A model generated the notes under the pieces. That model was not told the origin of the DNA, did no database searches, and saw nothing but the letters and a program-made list of their open reading frames with translations. This document shows positions 8,766 through 16,730 of a stretch of DNA of 38,149 nucleotides, piece after piece; within the stretch, counting starts at the first letter, position 1; each line of letters starts with the position of its first letter. The position numbers and the translations under genes were made by a program. Origin of the DNA: an uncultured Neglectibacter sp. (GTDB taxonomy: Bacteria; Bacillota; Clostridia; Oscillospirales; Acutalibacteraceae); contig CANSKS010000001.1 of NCBI GenBank assembly GCA_947647615.1, forward strand, positions 90,441-128,589, read 5' to 3'.

Positions 8766-9152
8766 TTATTGCCCGCGCACCACGCTGAGCATGGTAGAAA
8801 GGCCGCTGGAAATTGAACTCATCACATATTGCAGCTGGTAGGCGTTGCGCACCAGCTCTGTGGTCTGCTCGGTAATATTCACACCGTTTTCATCCATCCT
8901 GGTGGATTCCTGGGGTTCTACCACAGCAAACTCTGTGTCTTCCAACACACGGCGGATAGATTTTTTCGGGGTTTGAGTACCCCGGGCGGCCTGGAGCTTA
9001 TCCTGCAGGGTCTCTTCAAAGGTCACCACTTTCGCCTTATAGTTCGGCGTTTCCACATTGGCGATATTATCTAAAATCGCGGCTTGTTTTGTCCACAGGA
9101 AGCCCATGGACTTTTCCATCATCAGAAGGGAATTGCTAGACAAAAAATCCAT
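8766..9152 (-). CDS. flgB: Flagellar rod protein FlgB, first gene of the operon
   Basis: FlgB is a proximal rod subunit exported by the flagellar type III system. A GTG at 9188 opens the frame, but the AAAGGAGGA ribosome binding site lies inside that extension and points to the ATG at 9152 (spacing ~12 nt), giving 128 residues. The rod signature QAAILDNIANVETPNYKA is at about residues 21-38, and the C-terminus has the usual helix (ELVRNAYQLQYVMS). A sigma-A-like promoter about 240 bases upstream and a structured leader lie between promoter and start. Confidence 0.95.
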   Translation of the reverse strand: MDFLSSNSLLMMEKSMGFLWTKQAAILDNIANVETPNYKAKVVTFEETLQDKLQAARGTQTPKKSIRRVLEDTEFAVVEPQESTRMDENGVNITEQTTELVRNAYQLQYVMSSISSGLSTMLSVVRGQ

Positions 9153-9175
9153 TTTAAAAAGAGTTCCTCCTTTTC

Positions 9176-9293
9176 CTTCGCGGCCCACAAAAAACTTCGG
9201 CCTTTTTCCCTTTCTGCTGTAAAAATGGGCATTTACCGGCAGAAAACCCTACATAGAGCTCTTCGGATAAAACGAGAAAAAGGTGCCGCGAAG
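9176..9293 (-). promoter_or_regulatory. Nested stem structure in the flgB leader (possible cis-regulatory RNA)
   Basis: Three sets of complementary segments nest inside one another on the minus-strand transcript. The outer pair is 9 bp, perfect (9285-9293 with 9176-9184). The middle pair is 8 bp, perfect (9276-9283 with 9201-9208). The inner hairpin has 7 bp (9239-9245 with 9211-9217) plus 5 bp (9232-9236 with 9219-9223). Two copies of CCGAAG lie in the single-stranded parts, at 9261-9266 and 9195-9200. The outer stem ends ~8 bases before the flgB ribosome binding site. I do not recognise a known riboswitch class; the conserved core of cyclic-di-GMP-I RNAs is absent. Confidence 0.5.
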
Positions 9294-9394
9294 ATGTGAA
9301 ATAGCACAAATCCGGCCTTTTTGTTCAGCGCAATTTGTGAACTTTAAGCAATTTTTACAATTCAATGAGAGAGATCACTTAATTTCTCCAGTAT

Positions 9395-9422
9395 ATTATA
9401 CACCTTTCACGTCAAACCGCAA
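9395..9422 (-). promoter_or_regulatory. Sigma-A-like promoter of the flagellar operon
   Basis: On the minus strand a perfect TATAAT (9400-9395) is preceded by TTGCGG with a 16-base spacer (9401-9416). Transcription would start near 9388 and give a ~236-base leader before flgB. No sigma-28-type GCCGATAA box is visible upstream of flgB. Confidence 0.6.
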
Positions 9423-9592
9423 GCCCAATTTTGAATTTTCCATTCCTTTTTAAGATTTCTTCACTATTTCACAGATTATAACTGTCCTCCGTTGTCTTTT
9501 TTTCTTATGGGAATATTTCCCTAAAAAGACGTTCGAAAAAAGGGGGACAAAACGCCGGAAAAAAGTTCCTTGCCAGCGGGGATTCCGGCCCT

Positions 9593-9639
9593 AAAAACAG
9601 GAGGAATGAAGGCCGGAACTTCCTTCCAGCCCTCATTCC
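9593..9639 (-). terminator. Intrinsic terminator of the EF-G-like gene
   Basis: Eleven bases after the stop codon, a 16-bp stem with two G-U pairs (9624-9639 with 9603-9618) and a 5-base loop is followed by a short spacer and TTTTT (9597-9593). The 3' arm contains TTCCGGCC, which is also perfectly complementary to GGCCGGAA a little further downstream, so a second fold is possible. Confidence 0.7.
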
Positions 9640-9649
9640 ATCTTTAGGT

Positions 9650-11722
9650 TTAATCTTCTTTATTTTCCGCCGCAGACTCTTCTATTACTTTCTGGGCCAC
9701 ATTCTGCGGAGCCTCTTCGTAACGCTCAAAGTCAAAGGTGAAGCTTCCCCTTCCCTGAGTCACCTGGCGCACATAGGTGCAAAAATCGTGCATTTCCGCC
9801 ATGGGGACTTCGGCTTCTACCACTTGGCGGCCTTCGCCTATGGAATCCATACCCAACACCCGGCCCCGGCGCTTGTTTACTTCGCCCATAATGTCGCCCA
9901 TGTTGGCGTCCGGTACCATGGCCTTTAAGTGTCCAATGGGTTCCAGCAGTACAGGGCTTGCCTGGGGCATGCCAGCTTTATAGGCCAGGGTAGCAGCCAT
10001 TTTAAAAGACATTTCCGAAGAATCTACCGGGTGGTAAGACCCGTCATACAGCACGGCGGAAAGGCCCACTACCGGGTAGCCCGCCAAAGGCCCTCTCAAA
10101 ATACACTCCCGAAGCCCCTTTTCCACCGCAGGGAAGAAGCCCTTGGGCACGGAGCCGCCTACGACCCGCTCGCCAAATTCCAACCCGTCACTGTCACAAG
10201 GGGAGAACTCGATCCATACATCGCCAAACTGGCCATGGCCACCGGTCTGCTTCTTGTGCCGGCCTTGCACCTGTACGCTCTTCCGGATGGTTTCCCGGTA
10301 AGGGACCTTGGGCTTTTTCAGGGTGATTTCCACGCCAAACTTGGTTTTCAGCCTTGAAACCGCCACATCCAAATGCTGTTCTCCCAGACCGCTCAGCACC
10401 ATTTCATGGGTTTCCACGTTGTTGGTAAACTTCAAGGTGGGATCTTCCTCGGAAAGCCGCAGCATCCCCTGCGCCACCTTATCTTCCTCACCCTTATTCT
10501 TGGGAACAATGGCCATAGAAAGGGTGGGATTGGGGTATTCCACTCCTTCCAGCGTCACCTTCCTGGCAGGGGCGCACAAGGTGTCGCCGGTATTGGTGGT
10601 GGTCAGCTTTGGTACCGCACCAATGTCGCCGGCGCCAATATATTTGACGTCCTCCTGCTTCTTCCCGCAGATCATCACCGTCTTGCCAATGCGCTCCACG
10701 GTGCCCGTGCGCATGTTCAGAAGCTGGGAGTCGGCTGCGACCTTGCCGGAGATCACCTTCAGGTAGGAAAGCTTTCCAATGAAGGGATCGGCCACGGTTT
10801 TAAAGACGACGGCCGCCGCCGCACCTTCTGAATTCACATGAATCTCCACCGGGTTCCCGTCTACATCTGTGCCCAGCTCCTCCGCTTTCTCCTCTGCAGA
10901 AGGGGCCAGCCATGCCAGGCCGTCCATAAATTGCTCCATGCCCCGCATGAGCATAGCGTCGCCGCAGAATACCGGCGTGATGGTACCCATCTTCACACCC
11001 TTGCTCACGCCAATAATCACTTCCTCCGGCGTAAATTCCTCGCCGGCAAAATATTTTTCAAACAGCGCGTCGTCGGTTTCCGCTACAGCTTCGTAAATGG
11101 CTGTCCGCAGCCCTTCCAGCCGGTCTCCCATATCCGGCATAGGCACCGCCACAGGCTTTCCGCCGGAATAATCGTAAGCCTTATATTCCAACAGGTTAAT
11201 ATAAATATTGGCCTGGCCATCCTGGATAAAAGGCACTACCACAGGGCACACCGAAGGGCCAAACTGCGCCTTCAGGTCCTCAAACACCCGGTAGAACCTG
11301 GCGCTTTCGTCACACAGGCCATTTACAAAAAAAATCTTGGCCAAATCCCGCTTCTGGGCCGCCGCGAAAGCTTTCTCCGTACCTACGGCCACACCATTTT
11401 TGCCGGAGATCACAATAAGTACAGTATCTGCCGCCCGCATGGCTTCGCACATAGCGCCTTCAAAGTCAAAAAGGCCGGGAGCGTCCAGCAGGTTGATCTT
11501 TTTATTTTTCCACTCAAAAGGTGCCACTGCCGCCGAAATTGACGTTTTCCGGCGAACCTCCTCCGGGTCGTAATCGCTTACCGTGTTGCCGTCGTTCACC
11601 TTGCCGCGCCGGTCTGAGGCACCCGCCAGGTACAGCATTGCTTCGGTCAGTGAAGTTTTTCCGGAGCCCCCATGGCCTGCTACCGCCAAATTTAGAATGT
11701 TCTTTGCCTGATATTGATTCAT
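9650..11722 (-). CDS. EF-G-like GTPase (second-type elongation factor G paralogue)
   Basis: The 690-residue product has the full EF-G domain layout and full EF-G length. The P-loop is AGHGGSGKTS at 15-24 and the switch-I Thr is near 60. G3 is DAPGL at 80-84, where canonical EF-G has DTPGH, so the catalytic His is replaced by Leu. G4 is NGLCD at 134-138 instead of NKxD. C-terminal domains III-V are intact (QTGGHGQFGDVW, and the GRGSF region). These changes fit the EF-G-like group sometimes called EF-G2/FusA2, not housekeeping FusA, which normally sits with rpsL/rpsG/tuf. Its role is unknown to me; ribosome binding is likely. It is a single-gene unit with its own promoter and terminator. The start is well supported by AGGAGAGG 7 nt upstream. 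Confidence 0.88.
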   Translation of the reverse strand: MNQYQAKNILNLAVAGHGGSGKTSLTEAMLYLAGASDRRGKVNDGNTVSDYDPEEVRRKTSISAAVAPFEWKNKKINLLDAPGLFDFEGAMCEAMRAADTVLIVISGKNGVAVGTEKAFAAAQKRDLAKIFFVNGLCDESARFYRVFEDLKAQFGPSVCPVVVPFIQDGQANIYINLLEYKAYDYSGGKPVAVPMPDMGDRLEGLRTAIYEAVAETDDALFEKYFAGEEFTPEEVIIGVSKGVKMGTITPVFCGDAMLMRGMEQFMDGLAWLAPSAEEKAEELGTDVDGNPVEIHVNSEGAAAAVVFKTVADPFIGKLSYLKVISGKVAADSQLLNMRTGTVERIGKTVMICGKKQEDVKYIGAGDIGAVPKLTTTNTGDTLCAPARKVTLEGVEYPNPTLSMAIVPKNKGEEDKVAQGMLRLSEEDPTLKFTNNVETHEMVLSGLGEQHLDVAVSRLKTKFGVEITLKKPKVPYRETIRKSVQVQGRHKKQTGGHGQFGDVWIEFSPCDSDGLEFGERVVGGSVPKGFFPAVEKGLRECILRGPLAGYPVVGLSAVLYDGSYHPVDSSEMSFKMAATLAYKAGMPQASPVLLEPIGHLKAMVPDANMGDIMGEVNKRRGRVLGMDSIGEGRQVVEAEVPMAEMHDFCTYVRQVTQGRGSFTFDFERYEEAPQNVAQKVIEESAAENKED

Positions 11723-11821
11723 AAGAGAACCTCTCCTTCCACGAGCCCATATTCACGGCCTGCCAGCCGCCAGCCGGTCATGTCCTTACTGTTATACAAT
11801 AATTATCACGAGGCATAGCCT

Positions 11822-11850
11822 ATTATATCTTATAGCCATAAAAAAGACAA
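11822..11850 (-). promoter_or_regulatory. Sigma-A-like promoter of the EF-G-like gene
   Basis: On the minus strand, TTGTCT (11850-11845), a 17-base spacer and a perfect TATAAT (11827-11822) lie ~100 bases before the start codon. The rest of the 309-base gap (11723-12031) contains the terminator of the upstream gene and otherwise nothing I can identify. Confidence 0.75.
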
Positions 11851-11974
11851 TGGAAAACCTTAAATTATCCGAATTTTATGTTTTTACAACCTTGTTTTTG
11901 TAATAACTGCCCAGTATTTTATCCTTTTTTCCCTTCAAAAAAGCCTCTTTCCGAAGAAAAGAGAAAAAAGGACG

Positions 11975-12013
11975 AAAAAATTCGGGCCGCTTCCCTTTTG
12001 GAAAACGGCCCGA
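11975..12013 (-). terminator. Intrinsic terminator after the pseudo-P-type ATPase gene
   Basis: On the minus strand, TCGGGCCG (12013-12006) pairs perfectly with CGGCCCGA (11989-11982). An inner TTTCC/GGGAA extension adds to the stem, and A followed by TTTTTT comes directly after. It is located 18 bases past the stop codon of the rlmB-ATPase-like unit. Confidence 0.9.
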
Positions 12014-12031
12014 TCTATTTTTTGTTCCTGC

Positions 12032-15000
12032 TCACCGCTTCCGCAGCTTGGGAATTATCAAAATAATCAACAGCCAAAACAGCTGGAACGTAAACAGTAC
12101 AAAAGAGGTAAGCTGCTTCATGCCGCCAAAGCAGGCCAGGAAAGCCACTACCACAAAACCTAAAATGACCGCCGCGCTTTGCAGAGCCACAATCAGTCCC
12201 ACATTGCGGCGTTCGCCTACACAGGCGGAAACCACACTCAGAAGGGATTCCATACGGCCCTTTGTGGCCACTTTGGCGTCTGCCCGGGGGATCTCTTCCT
12301 CCATTAGCTGTTTGCCCACTTCTCCCAGTTGACTGCCCAGCACACAGACAGAAGCGGTGTCTATCCCGAACAGGCGGGAAAGCAACTGGGGAGTCACGTT
12401 CATGTCGGTGGTTCGCACCACGATACTTACACCGTTGTCTTCCAAACGCTGCAGCTCATTTTTCTTCCGACGGTCCGCCGAATAGGTCAGGATCATCATG
12501 GCACAGACCCGGGTATCCACCGCCAAATACACTACCTGTTTGTTGCCGGAAACATACTGGTTTTCTTCTTCCCTGGCGGGCGCCTCCAGGCGATGGTTCA
12601 TCAAGAGAGAGCGGTTGCCAATATAGACCCGTTTTCCATCCACATAGCCAACAATCCCGTTTCCGTCTTCGTAAGAAACCCCTTCCACCTCGGGCAGGGA
12701 GTCTTCGTTTTCACTGATCACCTGCTCGAACACGCCGCTTAAGGGGCCGCCCACTTCCTTCATCAACGCGGAAGCCGCCATAATGGCCTCCTCCGCCCCT
12801 TGCCTGTTCCCGAAGGTCTTAATGCCGTTGAGCACTACCGTACCCAAGGGAAAGATCTCTCCCGCATCAACCAAAACGGCGTTTACGTTACCCAGCTCCT
12901 CCACGCCCTCGTAGCCCACAATCATGGCACCGGCCCGGCGGGCCGTTTTGCACAAACGACTGACCGGCAGGTTAATCGCCAGCATATTTCCCACTGCCAC
13001 ACAGGCGCAAGCCGCAGCCGCCAAGGCACTTAAGGCCACCGGCACGCTCCGGGTAATCAGAAGGCTGGCAATGCAAAGCACCAGCGAAGCGATAAGCCCG
13101 ATGGGAGCAAGGAACTGGGAAGCGGCTTCGGCAGGGTCAGGATTATAGGAAAACTCTAAAAACCGCTTCAAAAAGCCTGTTTTGCACTGGTAAGAAAGTA
13201 CCGGCTTTTCCGCCACACAGTCCTTTGTCATTTTCAGTGCGGTATTATAGTCGTCGAAAAGACGTACGCTGTATTTTTGCTCTTTGGAAGACACAAATCG
13301 GAAGTTGCTATGAATCCGGCGCAGCATGGTCTGCTTCCCCGCGGCGTTTACAAACAGAATTGCCGAAACCACTACCGCGTACAAATGCAGCTTTCCCTCT
13401 GCCAGGTCGGAGGCAAAAAACAGGGCGCAAACAGTCTGGGCCAGCGCCGCCACCGCCGCCACCGCCGCCGCGCTGTCGGAATTGGCGTTAAAGGCAAACA
13501 GGGCTTTCAAGCCGTTCCCAATGGTGCGGTAGCAAATTCCCACAGAAACCAGGAAAAATACAAGTGTGAGCACCAGGTACACCATGGGGGCCGAGCCCCA
13601 TTCCCCCACCGGGGTTGCGGCAAAGGAGCCGCCGAAGATCATATTGACAATGGCAAGCAGAACCGTGCACACTCCGGTAATGAGCATTCGCAGGGTAAGC
13701 TCCTGCATATCGCCCTTCAATTCCCGGGAAATCGACTTGGCGTCTTCCGGTCCGGTGTAATCGTCTATGGCCTCGCCGGTATCTTCCTCCGGCATGTCCG
13801 ACATCTGGGCTTGGGCCAGGTCCTCTTCTTTCCTCCTGGCAGCATTCCGTTTCCGGGAAGACCTGCGGCCTTCTTCCAGCTCCGCCTTTCTTTGCAGCTC
13901 TTCCGATTCCGTAAGCAAAGCGCTTTGTAGAATATCGGCATTGACCACATGGGTGGGAATTCCCCTGGGTCGGTATTCATAAATGCTGGCCACCCGGGGG
14001 ATCTCTTTTACCGGGCGGCCAGAGATCACCTGAGTTTCCATCTCCGGCTTTTCCCCAGGCCCGAGCACTTCCGCCGCCCGGACAGGCTCCGGCTGTTCCA
14101 CAGGTGCTTCCTCTTCCCGGGAAATTACCCGAAGAACCGGCCCATCTTGCACGGATTTCGGGGGCGTCTCGGCGGGTATCTCTTCCATGGAGGTAGGCTC
14201 CTCCATGGAAGCCTCCTCTTCCACTGGAGTCCGCTCGTTTGCAGGGTCCACCTCTTCCACTGGAATCTTCTCTTCTGGGGGGAACGCCTCCGCCCCAGGC
14301 GCCTGCTCCTGGGAAGCCTCCAAAATTTTGTGAACCGCACCCTCGCTGACAGCAGGCATGTCCTGGGTCCGCTGGAGCTCCACCGTATCGTTCAGCACAT
14401 TGAGCTTGATCTCCATGGTCTTTTCCGAAGAAGTTTCCAGCATCGCCTTCTGAATCTCCGGCAGCCCTTCCCCGGAAGCCTTGGCCCCTTCTACTGCAAT
14501 CCCATGCTGCTTGGCATAAGGGTCGGCCGCGAAGGCCGTAACCGGCATGGGCGCCACAATTCCAAACTCGTCGGCGATCTGGTTTTCATCCATACCCGCG
14601 GTTTGTACCGCCTCGGCTACCCGGCGGCGGCGCTCCTTTTGCAGCCTTTGGAAATTGGCCTCCACTTCATCGTCAATGGCCTTTTTCGAATCGTCAAACA
14701 GCGACTTAAAGCTGTCTTCCTTTAAGGTAAATTCCCCTGTGGCTCCATCAAAGCCCATGCGGTATTCATCAATAGGCTTAAGCTGGATACCGTAATACAT
14801 ATCCTCGCCCTCGTCAAAATCGGGGGCCCGTTTTTTCCGGCCAAACCAGCCGCCTTTTTTCTTCTTTTTCTTTTTTTTGCCTTTGTCCTGTTCCTTTTCG
14901 GTCTCTTCCACGGGGAACTCCTCCGGGAATCTTTGCTCCCGGCCGCCCAAATCCTCGGAACCTTCCCAAGACTGCTCATCCTTTGGCAATGTGAGATTCC

Positions 15001-15202
15001 CTGTGGCAAAAGCGTTGAGATCCTCCGCCTCCTCTACTTCCTGCTGGGCAGGTTCAAGGGAAGGCATAGCGTCGGGTTCCGAAACCGGAGACGCCTCCTC
15101 CACAGAAGAAAGCTCTTCCTCCGCCTGTGGTTGCTTCCGGCGGCGGCGCTCTTCTTCTAAAATATCTTCCAACGAAAATTCGTTATTTCTTCCTTCTCCC
15201 AT
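12032..15202 (-). CDS. Large membrane protein with a degenerate P1B-type ATPase core (pseudoenzyme candidate)
   Basis: The product has 1056 residues. Residues 1-~500 are charged, low complexity and probably cytoplasmic, including a poly-Lys run near 110 and many PVEE/MEE units. About eight membrane segments follow: four from ~502, two at ~695-743, and two at ~1002-1024 and ~1029-1051. This order, and the soluble part between TM6 and TM7, copies P1B-type ATPases. The motifs are altered: CPC is C732-A-C734; the phosphorylation motif DKTGT aligns with D779-AGEIF; TGDN aligns with TTDM (931-934); no GDGxND is visible. The nucleotide-domain segment GNGIVGYVDGKRVYIGN is retained. Ion pumping is therefore unlikely. 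It starts 14 bases after rlmB with a good AAAGGAG site and is probably cotranscribed. The true function is unknown. Confidence 0.75.
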   Translation of the reverse strand: MGEGRNNEFSLEDILEEERRRRKQPQAEEELSSVEEASPVSEPDAMPSLEPAQQEVEEAEDLNAFATGNLTLPKDEQSWEGSEDLGGREQRFPEEFPVEETEKEQDKGKKKKKKKKGGWFGRKKRAPDFDEGEDMYYGIQLKPIDEYRMGFDGATGEFTLKEDSFKSLFDDSKKAIDDEVEANFQRLQKERRRRVAEAVQTAGMDENQIADEFGIVAPMPVTAFAADPYAKQHGIAVEGAKASGEGLPEIQKAMLETSSEKTMEIKLNVLNDTVELQRTQDMPAVSEGAVHKILEASQEQAPGAEAFPPEEKIPVEEVDPANERTPVEEEASMEEPTSMEEIPAETPPKSVQDGPVLRVISREEEAPVEQPEPVRAAEVLGPGEKPEMETQVISGRPVKEIPRVASIYEYRPRGIPTHVVNADILQSALLTESEELQRKAELEEGRRSSRKRNAARRKEEDLAQAQMSDMPEEDTGEAIDDYTGPEDAKSISRELKGDMQELTLRMLITGVCTVLLAIVNMIFGGSFAATPVGEWGSAPMVYLVLTLVFFLVSVGICYRTIGNGLKALFAFNANSDSAAAVAAVAALAQTVCALFFASDLAEGKLHLYAVVVSAILFVNAAGKQTMLRRIHSNFRFVSSKEQKYSVRLFDDYNTALKMTKDCVAEKPVLSYQCKTGFLKRFLEFSYNPDPAEAASQFLAPIGLIASLVLCIASLLITRSVPVALSALAAAACACVAVGNMLAINLPVSRLCKTARRAGAMIVGYEGVEELGNVNAVLVDAGEIFPLGTVVLNGIKTFGNRQGAEEAIMAASALMKEVGGPLSGVFEQVISENEDSLPEVEGVSYEDGNGIVGYVDGKRVYIGNRSLLMNHRLEAPAREEENQYVSGNKQVVYLAVDTRVCAMMILTYSADRRKKNELQRLEDNGVSIVVRTTDMNVTPQLLSRLFGIDTASVCVLGSQLGEVGKQLMEEEIPRADAKVATKGRMESLLSVVSACVGERRNVGLIVALQSAAVILGFVVVAFLACFGGMKQLTSFVLFTFQLFWLLIILIIPKLRKR

Positions 15203-15216
15203 AAGGGTTCTCTCCT

Positions 15217-16071
15217 TTACGGATTCACTGCTCGCAAGCCACTCCTTTGCCGGGCCACCTCATAACATAAGATTCCCGCCGCTACAGAAGCGTTGAGCGA
15301 ATTGATCTTCCCGTGCATGGGAAGGGATATCACAAAATCGCAGTTTTCTTTTACAAGTCTTCCAATTCCTGTGCCCTCGGAACCAATCACCAAAGCGGCC
15401 GGGCCGGAAAAATCGGTCTCACACCAGGGGCTGCCCTCCATGTCTGCGGCGTAAATCCACACACCCCGCTCCTTCAATTCTTGCAAAAAGCCGGTCAGGT
15501 TTTGTACTCTGGTCACCGGGATATGCTCTACCGCCCCGGCCGAGGCCTTTCCCACCGCATAAGTAAGCCCTACGCTACGGCGCTTTGGAATTACCACCCC
15601 GTGAGCACCGGCACATTCCGCGGTGCGGATAACCGCGCCCAAGTTATGAGGGTCCTCCAGCCCATCACACACCACCAGGAACAGGGGCTCCCCCCGAGCC
15701 TCCGCCAGGGCAAAAATCTCGTCGGGAGAAGCGTACTCTTTTACTGCCGCCACTGCGGCTACCCCCTGATGCACCGCCCCGGCACAAAGGTGATCCAGCT
15801 TTCTGGAATCCACTTCCTTTATCACAGCCCCCGCTTCCTTGGCTTTGGCGATTAAAGTGAGCAGGGCTCCGCTCTTTTCACCCCGCTGCACAAAAAGGCG
15901 ATCGATGACCCTTTGGGCCCGCAGCGCCTCTGCCACTGCATTCCTGCCTATAATGACGTCTCTTTCCGCAGGGTGTCCTTCCCAATTGTTGGAAAGCCCT
16001 TTTTCTTTTTTGGTCTTGTCCAAATTCAGGCACGCATCCTTTTCCGCAAATTGACGCTGGACGGCAAACAT
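15217..16071 (-). CDS. rlmB: TrmH/SPOUT-family 23S rRNA 2'-O-ribose methyltransferase (RlmB-type)
   Basis: RlmB methylates a G in the 23S rRNA peptidyl-transferase region. The product (up to 284 residues) has an N-terminal substrate-binding domain starting at DVIIGRNAVAEAL (~38-50). The SPOUT domain follows, with all three motifs: DPHNLGAVIRTAECAG, LVIGSEGTGIGR and NSLNASVAAGILCYEVAR. The ATG at 16071 gives a ~37-residue extension ahead of the family's normal start, and its ribosome binding site is weak. A later non-ATG start cannot be excluded. A strong promoter lies ~55 bases upstream. TrmH paralogues are hard to separate by eye, so the exact target is inferred. Confidence 0.87.
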   Translation of the reverse strand: MFAVQRQFAEKDACLNLDKTKKEKGLSNNWEGHPAERDVIIGRNAVAEALRAQRVIDRLFVQRGEKSGALLTLIAKAKEAGAVIKEVDSRKLDHLCAGAVHQGVAAVAAVKEYASPDEIFALAEARGEPLFLVVCDGLEDPHNLGAVIRTAECAGAHGVVIPKRRSVGLTYAVGKASAGAVEHIPVTRVQNLTGFLQELKERGVWIYAADMEGSPWCETDFSGPAALVIGSEGTGIGRLVKENCDFVISLPMHGKINSLNASVAAGILCYEVARQRSGLRAVNP

Positions 16072-16129
16072 CTTCCACGGCCCCAGGGGGCCCTTCTCAA
16101 GCCGCCAGATTTCCAGTTACTTTGCAGCT

Positions 16130-16158
16130 AGTATACCACAGTCCCTTTTAAATCTCAA
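16130..16158 (-). promoter_or_regulatory. Sigma-A-like promoter of the rlmB unit
   Basis: On the minus strand, TTGAGA (16158-16153), a 17-base spacer and TATACT (16135-16130) lie ~60 bases before the annotated rlmB start. The predicted transcript start near 16123 supports translation from 16071 or further downstream. Confidence 0.7.
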
Positions 16159-16388
16159 ATAAAAATGCGGAATTCTCCTAGAAAAAGGCCGTTTTCCGGA
16201 ATTTTCGTCCGTCCTTTTTAGCGGGTTTTCCCTTTTTTTCCGTAAAAATCCAAAAAATTTTCCAAAGAACGGCCCCTGTTCAAAAATAAATTTTCATACA
16301 TTTTTTGTAAAAACATACTTTTTTATTTTCCACATTTTTCTTCCGTCTTTCCTGTTTACATAAAACAGATTACCCTTTTTGCTTTCTT

Positions 16389-16418
16389 TGTGGAAAACTC
16401 TGTGGAAAATGTGAAAAA
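16389..16418 (-). promoter_or_regulatory. Three adjacent DnaA-box-like 9-mers
   Basis: Read on the minus strand, TTTTCCACA at 16397-16389, TTTTCCACA at 16409-16401 and TTTTTCACA at 16418-16410 all fit the relaxed DnaA box TTWTNCACA. They share one orientation and have start-to-start spacings of 12 and 9 bases. No dnaA, dnaN, gyr or rnpA gene is nearby, so this is more likely a DnaA-titration or DnaA-regulated site than the origin. Binding is inferred from sequence only. Confidence 0.45.
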
Positions 16419-16701
16419 CCCCTTGTCCCAGGCGGTTCTCTGCCCTTCCGCCAAAAGCGAATTCTATAATTCTTATGTAAACATCCCGGAAATTGCTTCC
16501 GGAAAGCCGGAAAAAGGCACTTTTATACATTATGGAAAAATAATCAATTTCTGGTGTTTTTCTATTTTTTAAATCCTATATTTTGTATTTTAGCTGTCAA
16601 GAGGAATTTTTTCACTTCTCACTTCTTCACAAAGTTTTAACATTCAGTATACTCATCTGAAACATCCTTTAGAAAAATTCACTTTCCCGGCTTTTCCCCT
16701 C

Positions 16702-16730
16702 TATTTTTTTTATTCCTTTTGTGTTATACT
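16702..16730 (+). promoter_or_regulatory. Weak candidate promoter for the DUF6062-like gene
   Basis: TATACT (16725-16730) sits 17 bases after a poor -35 (TATTTT at 16702-16707), ~130 bases before the start codon. One DnaA-box-like site (16766-16774) would lie just downstream of the start point. No better promoter is visible. Confidence 0.35.

Larger units (their letters stand above)
9153..9649. other. Intergenic region between flgB and the EF-G-like gene
   Basis: This 497-base AT-richer stretch holds no convincing gene. It carries, reading on the minus strand, the terminator of the EF-G-like gene (9593-9639), an unremarkable spacer (~9423-9592), the flgB promoter (9395-9422) and the flgB leader. 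The distal half of the leader (9176-9293) contains nested complementary segments. The proximal half has a further 7-bp pair (9305-9311 with 9333-9339). Confidence 0.7.

Noticed and set aside
9176-9400. Cyclic-di-GMP-I riboswitch before flgB
   Set aside because: The conserved core segments (GCAAA and the GNRA loop with its receptor) are not visible; only the position is shared.
13453-13475. CCGCCACCGCCG-like short tandem repeat
   Set aside because: It encodes an Ala/Val run in a membrane segment of the pseudo-P-type ATPase and needs no separate explanation.
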